Assembly (NCBI GenBank): GCA_011800805.1 | Contig: MPNW01000287.1 | Location: 1 to 55,119, forward strand | Origin: Hirudo medicinalis | Lineage: Eukaryota > Annelida > Clitellata > Hirudinida > Hirudinidae | Reading direction: 5' to 3' | Length of the DNA stretch: 55,119 bases | In this document: piece after piece, positions 10,333-33,447 of the stretch | Layout of the letters: the number at the start of each line of letters is the position of its first letter | Numbering within the stretch: the stretch's first letter is position 1 | Notes under the pieces: generated by a model | Told to the model about the DNA's origin: nothing | What the model saw: the letters and a program-made list of their open reading frames with translations, nothing else | Databases searched by the model: none | Translations under genes and position numbers: made by a program

Positions 10333-13300
10333 AATTAGAATTATTGTCTTCCATTATTTTCAGCAAAAATTTATGCAATGATTAATTTAAAATTTTGATT
10401 TAAATTGAAAAAAAAAATTTAAATTTAAAAAAATTATTCAATGGAAACAAAATTTAACGAAAAAAAAACCATTTTCGTAACGTTTTAAAAAACAAAATAA
10501 ATTTTTTGTTTGAAAACTCAAACTTGACAAATGTCAGAAAACAAGTGAAAAAGGTTTGATTTAAATCCTTAAAAATAAAATTATGACTTTTATGAACTTT
10601 TGAGAACTTCTAAGAACGTTCATGTCAACTGCAAGAAGAAAGAACATGATGACCAAAACATTAGCAAATGTTGCAAGGAATTGTTAGTTCTAAAAGCCTT
10701 TGAACTTTTGTGGATGTCGAAAAGAACTGCTGAAGAAGGTGGAAAAAATCCACGTGTGTAAGATGGAAGGAGTCAGAAAAAGAAACATATTTAAATATGG
10801 CTAATAACATGGTTAATAAGGATAATAAATGATGAGAAACTGGTGTTTCAGTTAAAATTATATCGTTTAAATAAATAATATCAGAATTCACATTTTCTTC
10901 CTTAGCTCAACATGCATCGTTCGTAAAGTGTGCCTCATAAATTCTTTAACTAATTGCCAACAAGGTTGATAGATTCAAAATCAGCAGACGACTTAATCGT
11001 GAAAACCTAAGTTATAAATATTACTAACTTTATTAGACTTTAATTCGTTTATGAATTGTGTGTAAAGTAAATTTTTAAAACTAACCTAATAACTGATAAT
11101 GTATTATGAAATTGTTATTTGATAAATAGCGATGATATATTTATTTATTTATTACAAAAATAATTTTTAAATATTAACTATTTTATTATTAAATAACAAA
11201 TTAATTAAATCAATTCAATGTGACTTAATTGTTTGTAACATCACAAAAAATTACTTTGCATACAAGACATTTTGACGAACGAATTCATCAGAAAGCAGAC
11301 AAAAGATCAAGCAGGATTTGAGGAGGAAGAATCATTTTGAGAGCAGTGGAGTTCTGAGTAACTACATTATGACGTCACAAGGAGCTGATGAATTGGTCCT
11401 GTTGGACGCCTGGAATAACTCGGAGAAGTGCAGCTGGAGGGGCGTGATTGCTGATTTTGTACTCTGGATTGACCCGGTACACTTCTGATTGAAACAATCC
11501 AATCATGTGATCGATGCAATATGACTGAGACGCTACATCTTTTGAATGAGTGTTTTGATTGAAATCTTTCAAAATTCCTTTTTTTTTATTGAAACCAATC
11601 CATTTGTATTTGAGACAGTTTGTTTTTGTTTTTAACAATTCATTGAATTCATTCACAATTCACCGCACAATTGAGCCATTTCTAGAGTCAGTTATTAAAG
11701 CATTTGTAGTTTTACTATTTCCGCTAGAATGCAGATTTCAGCATATATTTTTCAAACCTTTTCAGTAGATTAGATAATTTAAAATGAATTCTATTTTATG
11801 ATTTTTGTTTGAAAGTTGTAATAAGTTTAATTGATTTTAACTGCTGGTCAACATCACATTACAAAAACTCGTCATCATCACCATCATCATCATCGCCACA
11901 TGGATACTTCCATCAACTTATTTTAATGTCTCTCGAAATCCTCATTTACACCAACAGTTTATTCCTGAACGAGAAATTATTTTTGGAAATATTTACGAAT
12001 AAACTGCTTTTAGCGATATACAATCGCCTTCATGTGAAATCTAAAAAAGATTCAAATGTTTCTCCGTGCAGAAGACACGAAAGTTAAAACCACCATGAAA
12101 GTCCTAAAACATTGCTGACCACCTCAAATATGCACAAATTAAATTTCGGATAAAAATGTTATTCTATGTAAAGTCATAATCTGCAGTTTATTCAGGTTAG
12201 TCGATTGAGAACTGAGAAGGATTTATGATTACCTACAACTGTCGATTGTCAGGATTCTTGAATTTAAATTTATGTCAAATATTAATTATTATTAATCCTT
12301 CGCTTTCCCAAAAATCACTCGGAAAGCGGAAGCAGGTAAAATTATCCAGCAAGATTAAAAGCTTTTCTGGAAGATTGATGAGAGTTACAAAATTAATTCG
12401 AAATAACTAATATCAAAATTATTATTATTATATTATTATTAATAATATTAAATTATTATTGATGAATTAAATGAACACAATTAGTATTGCATTTAAAGCG
12501 AATGAAACATTTATTTAATAAAAAGACATGAAAACATTTATTCATATTTTTATGAACAATAATAATTTGAATGTCTTAATTGTTATTATATGTTTTAATT
12601 ACTTTCAAGTGCTTGGATGAGCTTCGAGAAATAAATAATATTTCCAAGTATTGTTGAGTCTGGACAAATTGTCTCCTCTACATTCCCTGCTTTTAGCGGC
12701 AAAGAAGTTTATAATCGAATTCAATTTTACTTTTTTGTAATTCATTAATAGATTTGTTTATTCTTCATAATTAATGACTTTTAACTGACAATAAAAGGAT
12801 TTAAATAAAAGATTTATTTAATAAATTACATTCATTATTATTCTTGAAATGCATCGTTTCAAATCAGGTGAAGAAGCAAGCCATTAAAGGAGCTTCGGGT
12901 AATGCGATTTCTCGTTTTGCTTCGATTAGGGCTTACTTAAACCTCATGGTGATGATTCTACATTTTCCAAACCTTAAGTACATGGTGAAAGATATGGTAG
13001 AATGGTGGCAGAAGTGGCTGGAAAATAATGAGAAATTGGTGGCCTTTCAATGAACAGGTCAGTAATGGGAGGCTTCCAAGGTGGCGTGTCTCATGGTCGT
13101 TTCAGGTTATTGAAGGAAACACTCCGTTCATGTTGCACGCTAAATGTGGCCTTAACGGGAATAACTACATAATGCATAATGCATGATGCATAAAACTCAG
13201 AGGTCAATTCGATGAATTGTCCTCCTAAGAAGATGCTGAATTTTAAGTGAAATTTGAAAGAAAAGCTTTTATTTTAAGTAGAATAATGTGGATGTATGAT

Positions 13301-14930
13301 CGTATGCGTTAACAATAAGTTGTGATTACATAGCTGCCTTTTTGTTTCACTTGTTGAAGCAACAATCATTTTAAACCTTCAACAAGGCATGAGAAAAATT
13401 GTGTGGGCTTTTGGGCTCGACTGAGGCATGTCTTTATGAATTTACTAAAAAATATTTTTAATCTCCTCGTAACTAACGTGTAACAGTCACGAATGTACAA
13501 CTGTGAGTAAATGGAATACATTTTCCAAACGAAATCATGTTTAATTACCCGATTAAACAAAGTATATCTGGAGTTTAATGCGACTTATTACTAACGAAGC
13601 TAAAAAGGGTTATTCCTAAGCCATTCATGGCCCAAACTCTTTTGACAACTGCAAATGAGTAAACAATTATATTATTAAATATAACTACACATAATTCAAG
13701 TTAATTTTTTTTATATGTAAATGTTCCACTAATTATAAATTATTCTAAATATGCCAAACGTAATTTACGGATTACCGTAATAATCGTAATAATAAATAAA
13801 GAGGGAGGAGCTTCTGCAGCAGTAATTGGTTCGTTAAGCGGAGTTGACCTCTGAACCCTCTCTAGTGAGTTGCTCATTTACTGAATAAACTCAAAATCAA
13901 CTCGCGATTTGAAAGTCGTCATCGGGGTTGAAGAATTGGATGAATTAAACCACTGAAATAATTTTTTGCAATAATTCAATATTCAATTTTACAATTTAAT
14001 CAATAAAAACACAACTTACAACTTGTTTAATTGAAAGTTTCATTTTCGAATGACATTTTAACAGACATTTTAATAAGAAGCATTGAGTCACTAACGCAAT
14101 GATAAATATCAAAGTTGCCTTGCGACCGATAACGATGATTGTGGTGATGAAGACAGACAGCAATGATGACTTTGGTGATTATTGATAATGATGATGTAAT
14201 AATTTGCCATCAACACGGGCCTGGAAAACATCCAGGTCTCACGTATAAGTTGATGAACATTCCAGAAATTTCTCATTTCCGCATTCTTTTCTTGGGAAGA
14301 TATTTCTCCTCGTCATTGAAGATGACACGTCTGCTTAGTCGTTCTTTGTAACCTCCTTACGTGACATCGTGAATAAGAGATGAGTAAATATTCATTTTAT
14401 GATACTTAAATTACTGATCCACTCACTAAAATATGATTTATTTCTGTATGTTAGGTTAATTTAGACAAAACGCAATCCACGCTTTTTTTCTGAGAAATAT
14501 ATGAAACACATATTTATTTATAATTTAAATTCTTGACAAAATAGAGAATTTGTCAAATTTCTCAAATAACAGAATTTTCCAGCAGATTGGGCGAACACAA
14601 GCGAGACCACGAATGCAGTTCGCAAGATTTCAGAACGTCCCATTAATCAACGCAAGAGCTCCAATTGATTGCAACTGAGTGTGTTCGGGAATTATTTCAC
14701 CCAGAATAAACCAAAGCTCGTTCCCGACATGAATGAATTATTGAATTAATACCACATTATTGTCAAATGTGGTCATTGCAGACTTTCGTGTTACACATTG
14801 CAGAATGTAAAAACTTTTAGCATTTAGTTAATTTTTTCTGCAATCAAATCCGTGGTCATCAAGCTGGGTTCTTGTTATTGTTAGTGAAACAGCTAAATAA
14901 ATCGAAGCTCACAAAATCTAACACTTAAGC

Positions 14931-17607
14931 ATGGCTTCCAAGGACCTTCACGTCAATATCGATTCAATTGAAACTCCTAACATACTCCGCAGGTGTGGTC
15001 TCCTCTAATTAAATCGATGGAAATGTTGTAATGTACATGGCTTGGTAGCCTCTCGTTGTAAAAAAAAAAGTGTTCATTCGTTTGAACTTTAGAATTGAAC
15101 CAAGCAGGCAAGAATTTAATTTTATTATAGGTAAACTTTTAATGCACTGAAGTCTTTAAAAACAAATAATATTTCAAGTTGGGGTGTAATTTTTCTGCAA
15201 TTTGAATCGTCATTATTTTTCATCAACAAAATCCTGGCACCGGAGGCCCAGTTTTGTTCGGGTTGCCCGTGGTCAGCACGTATGCAAGATTGCAGATTTA
15301 TTCTAACGATAATTCAATTCAATTTAGCTAAACAATGTTGCTTTGTGAAATACTACTTTTGACGTTGCTAAATTTAGAATTTGTGTTGTGTAAAACCAGG
15401 TGTCAAGCAGAAAAATGAGTCACTTAAAGCCTGGTGAATCCTCTCGACATTTATCAAGCGTACTGTTGTCGAGTGAATGTAGAAAGGGTTGCAGTGTTGG
15501 TGGTGAAGATCACGTAATGGGAGGACACGTGTGAGTTGGCTTGTTTCTTTTTACTCTGGATTTGAAATAAATGTGTCAAGCCTAAATTAGTAAACATTGC
15601 ATTCTTAAATAAGGCATTGAATGTTTTCAATTGACTTAAAATGATTCATGGGTTTGCATGTTGCAAAATGCAGTCACGATCAAGCATTCGATCGGGGTCA
15701 AAGTCTGATCAAAACATTGAAAAGATTGTTGGTTCTAATTCAGAAAATTTTGTTTTATCAGAGAAGGAGTTTTATTTGCAATTGGAAATCCACTTCTGGA
15801 TTTAATTGGTGATGCTTCCACAGAATTTTTAGAAAAGTAAGCTTAATGGAATATATTTTTGTTAAGACTCTTGCTTAAAGCTGTGGTAAATAAATTTCAG
15901 ACACAAATTGAAAGCTGAAGATTGTGTGGTTGTACCAGATTATCCAGTCGAGCTGTTGGTTTATTAATTTTTCAAATTTTTAATGAATATTTCATATTAA
16001 ATTGTTTTGAAAGGGTGACTGAGTTTCAGTCGAAATTCAAAGTTCTTCATGTACCTGGTGGGGCTACTCAAAACTCGATGAGGATAGCACAAGTAGGTTG
16101 TTTGTCACAACTTAATGAAAAACACAAATGCATGAAATCTCATCTGAAGACTTTAAAAAGATGAAGCTGGTTGTAAAGTTGTGTTGCTTAGAATGTGCAG
16201 ACCTACTTTGTTCTGCTTCAACTAAGCTCAAGGTTTCATTGAGCATAACTTAGTTCATTCTTAGGCATGCTAGCACCACAATGAATTCAAAAGATCTCTC
16301 TGAATATAGATGTTCAAATCTGTTAAATCTAACCATGAAGCTCTGTTTTGACTTTTTATTTACAAAATTTTGTGAGGGATTTTTAATTGTTTGTTGTAAC
16401 AAATGTTGAATGTGGTGTTATATTTGTTGTTGGTGCAATGCTGCCTTAGCTGTTTCAGAAATTTTCAGAGCTTGCCAGTTAAGTGGCATGTAGGTAGGTC
16501 GGCCAAATGGGCTGCGTTCCTGCATGCGATGTTAATAACAATGGTCGTAATGGGTCGTGTTCGAGCCAACCTGCACCCCCAGGGATCGCCATGAGGTAGG
16601 GGCCGCTACATAAATGGTAGATCAATTACAAAGTGACATCCTATTCAGAAAAGTAAGGCTCTCAAAAGATCAGATAAATGCAAACACTCTTTCATCGTGG
16701 TATCATTATTCAATGTTATTAAACGTTATTCAAACTCTGAAGAACTTTAAATTTCAAATCAATTTCAAATAATTCCTCCCAGTGGTTGATCGGAGTTCCT
16801 CACGCCACGACATTCATGGGTTGCATCAAGGACGATGACATCGGAAGGATCCTCAAGAAGAAGGTGAAAGAGGAACACGTCAATTGCTGCTACGTCTACG
16901 ACGACACAGAACCTACCGGTACATGCGTCATCTGCCTCACTGGGTCGAACAGGTGCTTTGAATATTCGAATGTCGTTGAGTTTTACCAAATATTTAATTT
17001 GGAAACGATTATCAGTTAATTAAATTGTTTAATTAAGAATGGATGAATGAATTTAACAATTCTACTATTATGTTCCGCATTCATTCAAAGCAGCTTTCAC
17101 TCAGTTGTGCTAAAGCCACCTCGAAACACTAAAAACATTATACAGAGAAAAACAAAAACAAAAAAACAGAGAAAAATTATAAATTCTAATTTTTAAAGCA
17201 AAATTTAGTTACTTTTTTCTGATTCACCAAGGTCCAATTCATCTGGTCATGCCAAACATTAGTTCTACATGAGTAGCTAATTAGACTTCACAAGTGAATT
17301 CTTTGGACTTAAGTGTTTACCACCTCTCACCAGGTCGTACGTGGCGTACTTGGGAGCAGCACGCCACCTGAAGAGCAGCCATTTCGACGACCCAGAAATA
17401 TGGAAGCAAGTCACCAAAGCAAAATATTTCTACTATTCTGTTAGTCAGTTGTGTTTTGTTTTTTTTTTTAATTTTGCAAGCAGTCAAATTTCATTTAATT
17501 CTTCAATGGATTATTATCACAATGTTCACAATTACTTTGGATTATTATTGTTATTGCTATTTTTTTATTGCTGCTTTTTTATTTTTTATGTTTCATTGTT
17601 ATTGTTG

Positions 17608-17668
<61 letters not shown>

Positions 17669-20600
17669 TACTATTATTATTATTGTTATTATTATTATTA
17701 TTGTTGTTATTGTTATTATTACTAATTTCATATTTATTATTTCTTCCTTTCTAAACTCACAAAATTAGCACTGATCTTTGAACCTCTCTGGTCCTCTTAA
17801 TTAAACTCGAAAGATACACATGACCCAAGCATTCTTCGAAAGTCTTGTTTCGTGATTTGCATTTTAATTTAACAATTTGTGTATTTAAATTACTCTGAGC
17901 AATGTTTAATTATTTATTGATTATTTTCTCATGCATTTTGTTTTGTGGTTGTATGTGGCTCTTGTTGGGTGTTTCTCTTTTTTTTTTGAAAGCCATGAAG
18001 CAAAATCCAGACCTTGTGAACAATTGAATTGATTTCAGAGTAAATTTGCAACTGCTCCGACCAGCAAAATATACTTTCATGTTAAAGATGTTTTAGCATA
18101 TTCATAATGTTATTTTACATTAGCATAAAATAGCATAAGGTGTGAAAACAGTTTGTTTTCCTATCACATCATGACCTCCCTTTCCAGGGCTTTCCGTTGA
18201 TCAACTGCCCTGAGGTGCTACTGCGCATGTCCAGGTATGCCGTGGATAACGACCGGTTGGTGGCCTTCAACCTCTCTGCCACTCTCATCTGCAGGGAGTT
18301 CACCCAGGAAGTCCTCAAACTTCTGCCCTTCATTGATGTGCTCTTTGGAAACCAGGAGGTTTGTTGTCTTATCAATGTGCAGATTCTTATCTTTCTTATT
18401 GTTCTGGTTTGCAATGGTGATGGTGACTTCAACAACTGCATTATTTAAGATGTATTGGATTGATTGTTTTACAGTGTGGTTATCGATAAGAAAATTAATG
18501 ACATCAGAGTTATGATCAAAATAAGCATTGTTGTTGTTGTTGTTGTTGATGTTGTTATCATGTGAATGTTCAAGTTATTTGTGAAACAAAAGCACGCATT
18601 ATCCTGCTGCATATTTTTGTACTCGATGTTTTTATAGCAACAAATGTCACTTTTTCTTGCTCGATTCATTAAAACATTTCTTTTTCAACAATGTCATTGA
18701 TTGGATGTGAAGGTCTTGCTTTGATTGACATTTTGACTTGACATGGCTTCCCTCTCCTGTTGTGTTTTAGGAAGCTCTGGCATTTTCACAAGCTGCTGGA
18801 CTGAATGTGAGTTGGTTTTCATTGTTATTAAATATTTAGGCAGGATTTTGAAGCCTCAATTAAATTTGAAACAAATTAATTTATGAACATAATTATTTTA
18901 AATTTTCTGCTCAAAATTCTAAATTTAATTCTAATTTTCATCTCTAGTTTCAAAAATTATTTTGCAATATTTCATTTTATTTTTTATTTTTTTATTTTTT
19001 ATTTTGCAAGTGAAACCGCTCGCCATCATTTTGCTCTCATGTAACATGTCACAACACTTAGTTATGAACAGTATTTTTAACAACCCTTACACTATTCTTC
19101 TTTTAATGTAAATTTTAATGTCATTCTCTTGCAGATGACGGACGTCAAGGAAATTGCCATGTACATTGCCAGGTACAAGAAGGAGAACGGGAAGCGAGGA
19201 AGGCACGTCGTGTTAACAAATGGAGCTGAGCCCACCATCGTCATTCAAGGTTTGCATTCTGATTGTTATGTTAACCAGTTGTTTTTTTTTTTTTTAATTT
19301 AAAGAAATTTCATTCAACAAATACTTTAAAGACAAACATTAAAGCCACAAAAAGAAATAAACCAAAATAAAATTACTCAAGGATCAGTCTTGATTAAGCA
19401 CATGCTTCTGCTATCAGACTGATCCTGATTAACAAGTTTCTAATCAAGTTTATAGCCTAAGGACTGGGGCCATTTTTCGTTCTGGCAGGGATAGTAGATT
19501 TCTGTAGAGAAACTTTGATAGTTTTTGAAGTGATGGAATCTGTAGTACACTCCAGTAATGTAAAATGTCTTTCCTGTTTTCAATTTTTGCGGGATGCATT
19601 TCAGAAAAGAAACACAACTCATCCTTATCATTTGCTTCCTCTTCTTCATTTATTACCAGCAATTATGTTGGAAATAAAGGATTTGCTGGCACTCTGATCA
19701 ATCATTTCAGATTGTTCTTGTCTTACATCTTGAAAGAAGAGTGTTTCAATAATAAAAAAGATTGGCTGATTGATTTGTTTAAAGTCCTGCATGCAAAAAG
19801 GACTGACTGCTTGGAAAAGTTTACTTGTTATGGAAGGGAGAATAGGTTTCAAGTAGGTTTCTCTTTGAAAGATATTGTTGTTTGCCTAGCAATTGGTTTG
19901 CCAATGCAGGACTTTTGATGTTTGAGCACCCAGAAGTTCCACTGGAATTAGAAAGGATTGGTACTTGACATGCTTGCACTGCACAACATCAGTGCTGTCA
20001 TCAACCAAAACTTTAACGAAACATTTCCAAGCAATACTGGATTTCTCATAATCCAATTCAATTTTCAAAATTATTACAAATAAAAATTAATTTCCCAATT
20101 AAATTTCTCATTCCTGGTCCCTCAGTTTCCCGTTCCCATGGGAGTCCCGCAGGAAAAATATTCCTCCGACCTCTAGCAGGCACATCCAACATAAGAAAAC
20201 AAAAACAAATGAACACATTCAAGAATACCTTGCAATATTTACAATTTATAAGATTTTTTAAATAATAAGGAATATTGAAGTTACATTGCAATTGATTAAC
20301 CTGTAGTTATTTGATGAGCATTTGCATGCATCCAACTGATTCTGTATGATGTACCTTCATCCTGTGAAATTGTTTTTCTACGACATCTCTATCTGGCATC
20401 ACCCTTAGTTTTATTGAATTTTACAATTTTAATTTCTACTTATTGAGAATTAGTTTCTTTCAAAAACCATTTCATTACTCTAGCTTATGTTATTCTAGTT
20501 GCACTTGATTGTAAATTATCTTGATTTATGAATCTTCAATTTTTTGTTTAAATTACTAGAGGGCAAGGTGAGAGAGTTTCCTGTGATAAGACTCGATCCA

Positions 20601-21264
20601 AAAGATGTGGTCGACTTGAATGGAGCAGGGGACGCCTTTGTTGGAGGTTTTCATGTTTTATTTTATTATGCCATAATAATACTTTTATTACATAATTGTG
20701 CTATAATAACACTTTTATTATGTATTTATTCCATAATAACACTTTTATTATGTATTTATGCTGTAATAATACTTTTATTGTTCTGTAATAATAATAAATA
20801 ATAAGTGTATTATTTACTTCTGCTTAATTACACAGGGATTTGTATGATTTGTGTTTTTGTTATTATTGTTTTGAAATCAGATTTGCTAAAAATGTCCAAG
20901 ATTTTGAAATGTTTGGATTTATAGTTTCATTAATGTATTCATGATCTCATCATCTTATATTATGATCTGAAGATAAATATGTCTTGTGTTTTGTCATTAA
21001 TTGTTTGTTTCAATAAAAATTATAATCACTTCAATTAGTAATATTGCTACTGGAGGGTATTGCTAGCAAATGGTTGCAACTTGTTAGGCAATCGATGCAA
21101 CAATCTCCTTAAATTCACCAGGATTCTTGGCTCAGTTAGTCCAGGGAGGAACGATCGAGGACTGCATCAGGTCCGCCAATTACGCAGCCAACTTCGTCAT
21201 CCAGCAATCAGGATGCCAGCTTCCATGCAAACCTAACTTCAGTCATGGTGCTGCCAGTTTCTAA
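14931..21264 (+). CDS. ADK: Adenosine kinase
   Basis: Cytosolic/nuclear PfkB-family (ribokinase-like) enzyme that phosphorylates adenosine to AMP with ATP. Exons: 14931-14992 (long first exon), 15762-15836, 15901-15954, 16014-16092, 16783-16952, 17334-17439, 18188-18358, 18771-18806, 19135-19249, 20560-20646, 21122-21264; all phases match. The product is 365 residues; the human long form is 362. Motifs in order: GNPLLD near the N-terminus, VPGGATQNSMRIAQ (nucleoside-binding GG loop), the phosphate-binding/catalytic NGAGDAFVGG with base Asp314, and a C-terminal QQSGC segment. The long first exon ends ETPNILR, matching the EAPQALR of human ADK-long. A second candidate first exon (ATG at 15415 or 15517, donor at 15531) has the same phase and would give a short form beginning MGGHVEGVLF. 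Convergent with coronin downstream. Confidence 0.95.
15517..15530 (+). CDS. ADK: Alternative short first exon of ADK (candidate)
   Basis: ATG GGA GGA CAC GT, followed by a strong donor GTGAGT at 15531, ends in phase 2 like the long first exon at 14931-14992. Joined to exon 2 it reads MGGHVEGVLFAIGNP. The spacing from Met to GNPLLD is the same as in the human short (cytosolic) isoform. The frame is also open back to an ATG at 15415, so the exact start is undecided. Confidence 0.6.
16485..16617 (+). mobile_element. tRNA-derived SINE copy in ADK intron 4
   Basis: A degraded A-box head (AGGTCGGCCAAATGGGCTGCG) is followed by a B box GTGTTCGAGCCAACCTGCACC and the tail GGCCGCTACATAAATG. It belongs to the same family as the copies at 10164, 25074 (reverse) and 25325. 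Confidence 0.65.
17596..17722. repeat. (TTA)n microsatellite in ADK intron 6
   Basis: About 40 TTA/TTG triplets lie just after exon 6. Read in frame from the exon they give a long poly-Leu/Ile/Tyr tail; the frame starting at 17341 is therefore exon 6 plus intron, not a gene. Confidence 0.95.
20671..20790. repeat. 30-bp minisatellite, four copies, in ADK intron 10
   Basis: Units at 20671, 20701, 20731 and 20761 share the core ATAATAACACTTTTATTATG with minor changes and an exact 30-bp period. The array begins 25 bases after the exon 10 donor. Because 30 is a multiple of three, the ADK frame stays open through all four units (hydrophobic decapeptide repeats) if the intron is retained. Confidence 0.85.
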
Positions 21265-21960
21265 CAAAGTCGATGGCACTTTTCCATATCGATCACATTT
21301 GCTCATTTTTGGACATCATTTAATCAGCCATAAAAATGAGTGCTTGAAGCATCAAAACATCACAACTTTCAACAACTTAGTGTTGCTTTTGGACAAATTA
21401 CTTTGCTTACCACAGTGATTCTCGTCAACCCTCATCCAATGGTCAGAGTAACATGAGCAACTTTATTTTTTGAGGAATAATCTGTTTGGGAGATTTGTTC
21501 GAGCAGTGTTCAAACGTTTCTGCCAATAATTTTTTTATTCTCAATCTTGAATGGCGAAAATGTTCAAAGATTGATGAACCGTCAAAACTGTGAGCGGGCG
21601 TGAAATTAAGTATTTCTAATAAGTCTAAGAAGCAAAGGTCAGTGATTTGGATGGGGTCTGGCGGTAGCACCCAAGTGACGAATTGAATGACGCGATACAA
21701 TTCGATGGAAAACATTAGAAAATTTTAAATTTTGAATGATAGCATCTACAGGGGCAAACGTCGTCATCTTAAAGCGGTTACGTTGGCTCACAAGCGATTT
21801 TTACGAAATGGATGATTGCAACGGACATTTTCGAAAAGACATACAAGCACCAAGGTAGAAATTACAGATCGTGAGTTATCTACAAGCCATCAAAGTGAGG
21901 TTGACATTTGTTGTGAAAACTGCTCGAACAAACATGAAAATCATATTTTTATTCGATTTA
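21265..21960. other. 3' intergenic region between convergent ADK and coronin
   Basis: Holds the 3' UTRs of both genes. A minus-strand AATAAA lies only about ten bases after the coronin stop (plus-strand TTTATT near 21948). No clear plus-strand AATAAA was found for ADK. The minus-strand frame 21443-21715 has no recognisable motif. Confidence 0.5.
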
Positions 21961-32135
<10,175 letters not shown>

Positions 32136-33447
32136 TTCCAAACTGGATTCTCTCAAAGTTGGAAGCAAAGTTGTAACTTCCTTTGTTGCGTTGTTATGAA
32201 GTGTATTTCTTGTTGGTCGTGTTTGGAAGTAATGCACGAGTTGCGATGAAATAGAGTTTTTCAAATCCGTCGAATGTATATCTCAACTGTGTTTAATCCA
32301 AATTCTAAGCAGACAAAGTATATTTAAAATATTTTCATCTTGCATTTACTGCTAACAGTAACTTGACCAAAATACAGAAAGTCCAACAAAGGGAAACTTT
32401 AAGTTGTTCCGTGTTCTTAAATGAACAGCGATTGTCAACGCCAACACCTGGTTTCTATGCTCAGCTAGTCAAGCTCCACCCAATAGAAAGCCTTCAATCA
32501 GATGGTTTCTGCAGGTGAGCATGAATGTTTACGCTATCAATTAAACAACAAATAACTCATATTTATTGTCGGACGCTTTTTATTCCAGCTAAAGGAACAT
32601 AGAATTGGTCTTCATTTTGTTTTGACAGTCGTTTTGATGTTTGTTTTTGTTTCAAATTCCTTGAAAGATTTACTACGATTTTATTGCAATTAGAAATTTC
32701 ACTTTAATTCATTGCATAGTAATTGCTGCCATTGCAATATAAATGACTTGATTTCGAGAGTTAAACTTATTTTCAGCACTATCAAACAATTATAAAGATT
32801 TTAACACCACGTGGCTCTTTTGTGAACATTTGGTGAGAACTACAAACTAATTTTAAGATTGAAGCTTAGTAATTGTAGCCATTCCCCAACACCACAAGAA
32901 CTGTAAAATGAACTCAGAGTGATAATTCATTTTTCCTCGAACGATTCACTCTCATATTTTTAAACTTATCTTCTCGAGAAAATGTTAATTAAATTGACCA
33001 AAATAAAGTGATGTCCAAATGTTTTTCAACAAACAATTGAATTCAGTTGACATTATTCCTCCAGAAAAAAAAAACCATAACAATCTTCTTACAAAGTTTA
33101 GACCACATCTTTCAAGTGTCAGTGTCACAAGTCACCAAAAATAAAAATAAAAAATCTATGGTTTCCAATATAAGATATTCCAAAAGATATTTTCTCTTAT
33201 TTTCCACAAAATTCAAAACAAATGCTTCAAATATTCAGTGACAAATCCATGAACAGAGAGGTTATTTACAAAGCAAAAGAACAAATATTATTATTTTGAA
33301 ATTACAATTTTTACAGCATAATTATTATAACATTTGGAAAGTTTTTGTTTATGGAGGTAGATGTGCAACAGATACTGTCATCCAAAATTTAACCCAAAAG
33401 AACAAAAAATAAGCACTTTATCAACAGCAAGCACAAAGATTCCTCTT
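32136..33447. other. Coronin 5' region and FZR1 3' region
   Basis: About 1.3 kb of AT-rich sequence between two tandem minus-strand genes. It should hold the coronin promoter and the FZR1 3' UTR. No TATA box or polyadenylation signal was convincing. Confidence 0.4.

Larger units (their letters stand above)
9479..14930. other. About 5.4 kb without a supported gene
   Basis: AT-rich sequence with many stops in all frames. It contains a 36-bp tandem duplication (10069-10140), a tRNA-derived SINE (10164-10332), AT-rich homopolymer runs and a short ATC array near 11870. The frames at 10661-10891, 11375-11656, 11809-12087, 12225-12410 and 12844-13053 show no domain motif and no convincing splice partners. 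Confidence 0.5.

Noticed and set aside
11375..11656. 93-residue minus-strand frame in the 9.5-14.9 kb gap
   Set aside because: No recognisable motif, no partner exons and AT-biased codons; chance opening is likely.
17341..17754. 137-residue protein with a poly-Leu tail
   Set aside because: It is ADK exon 6 read through its donor into a TTA repeat.
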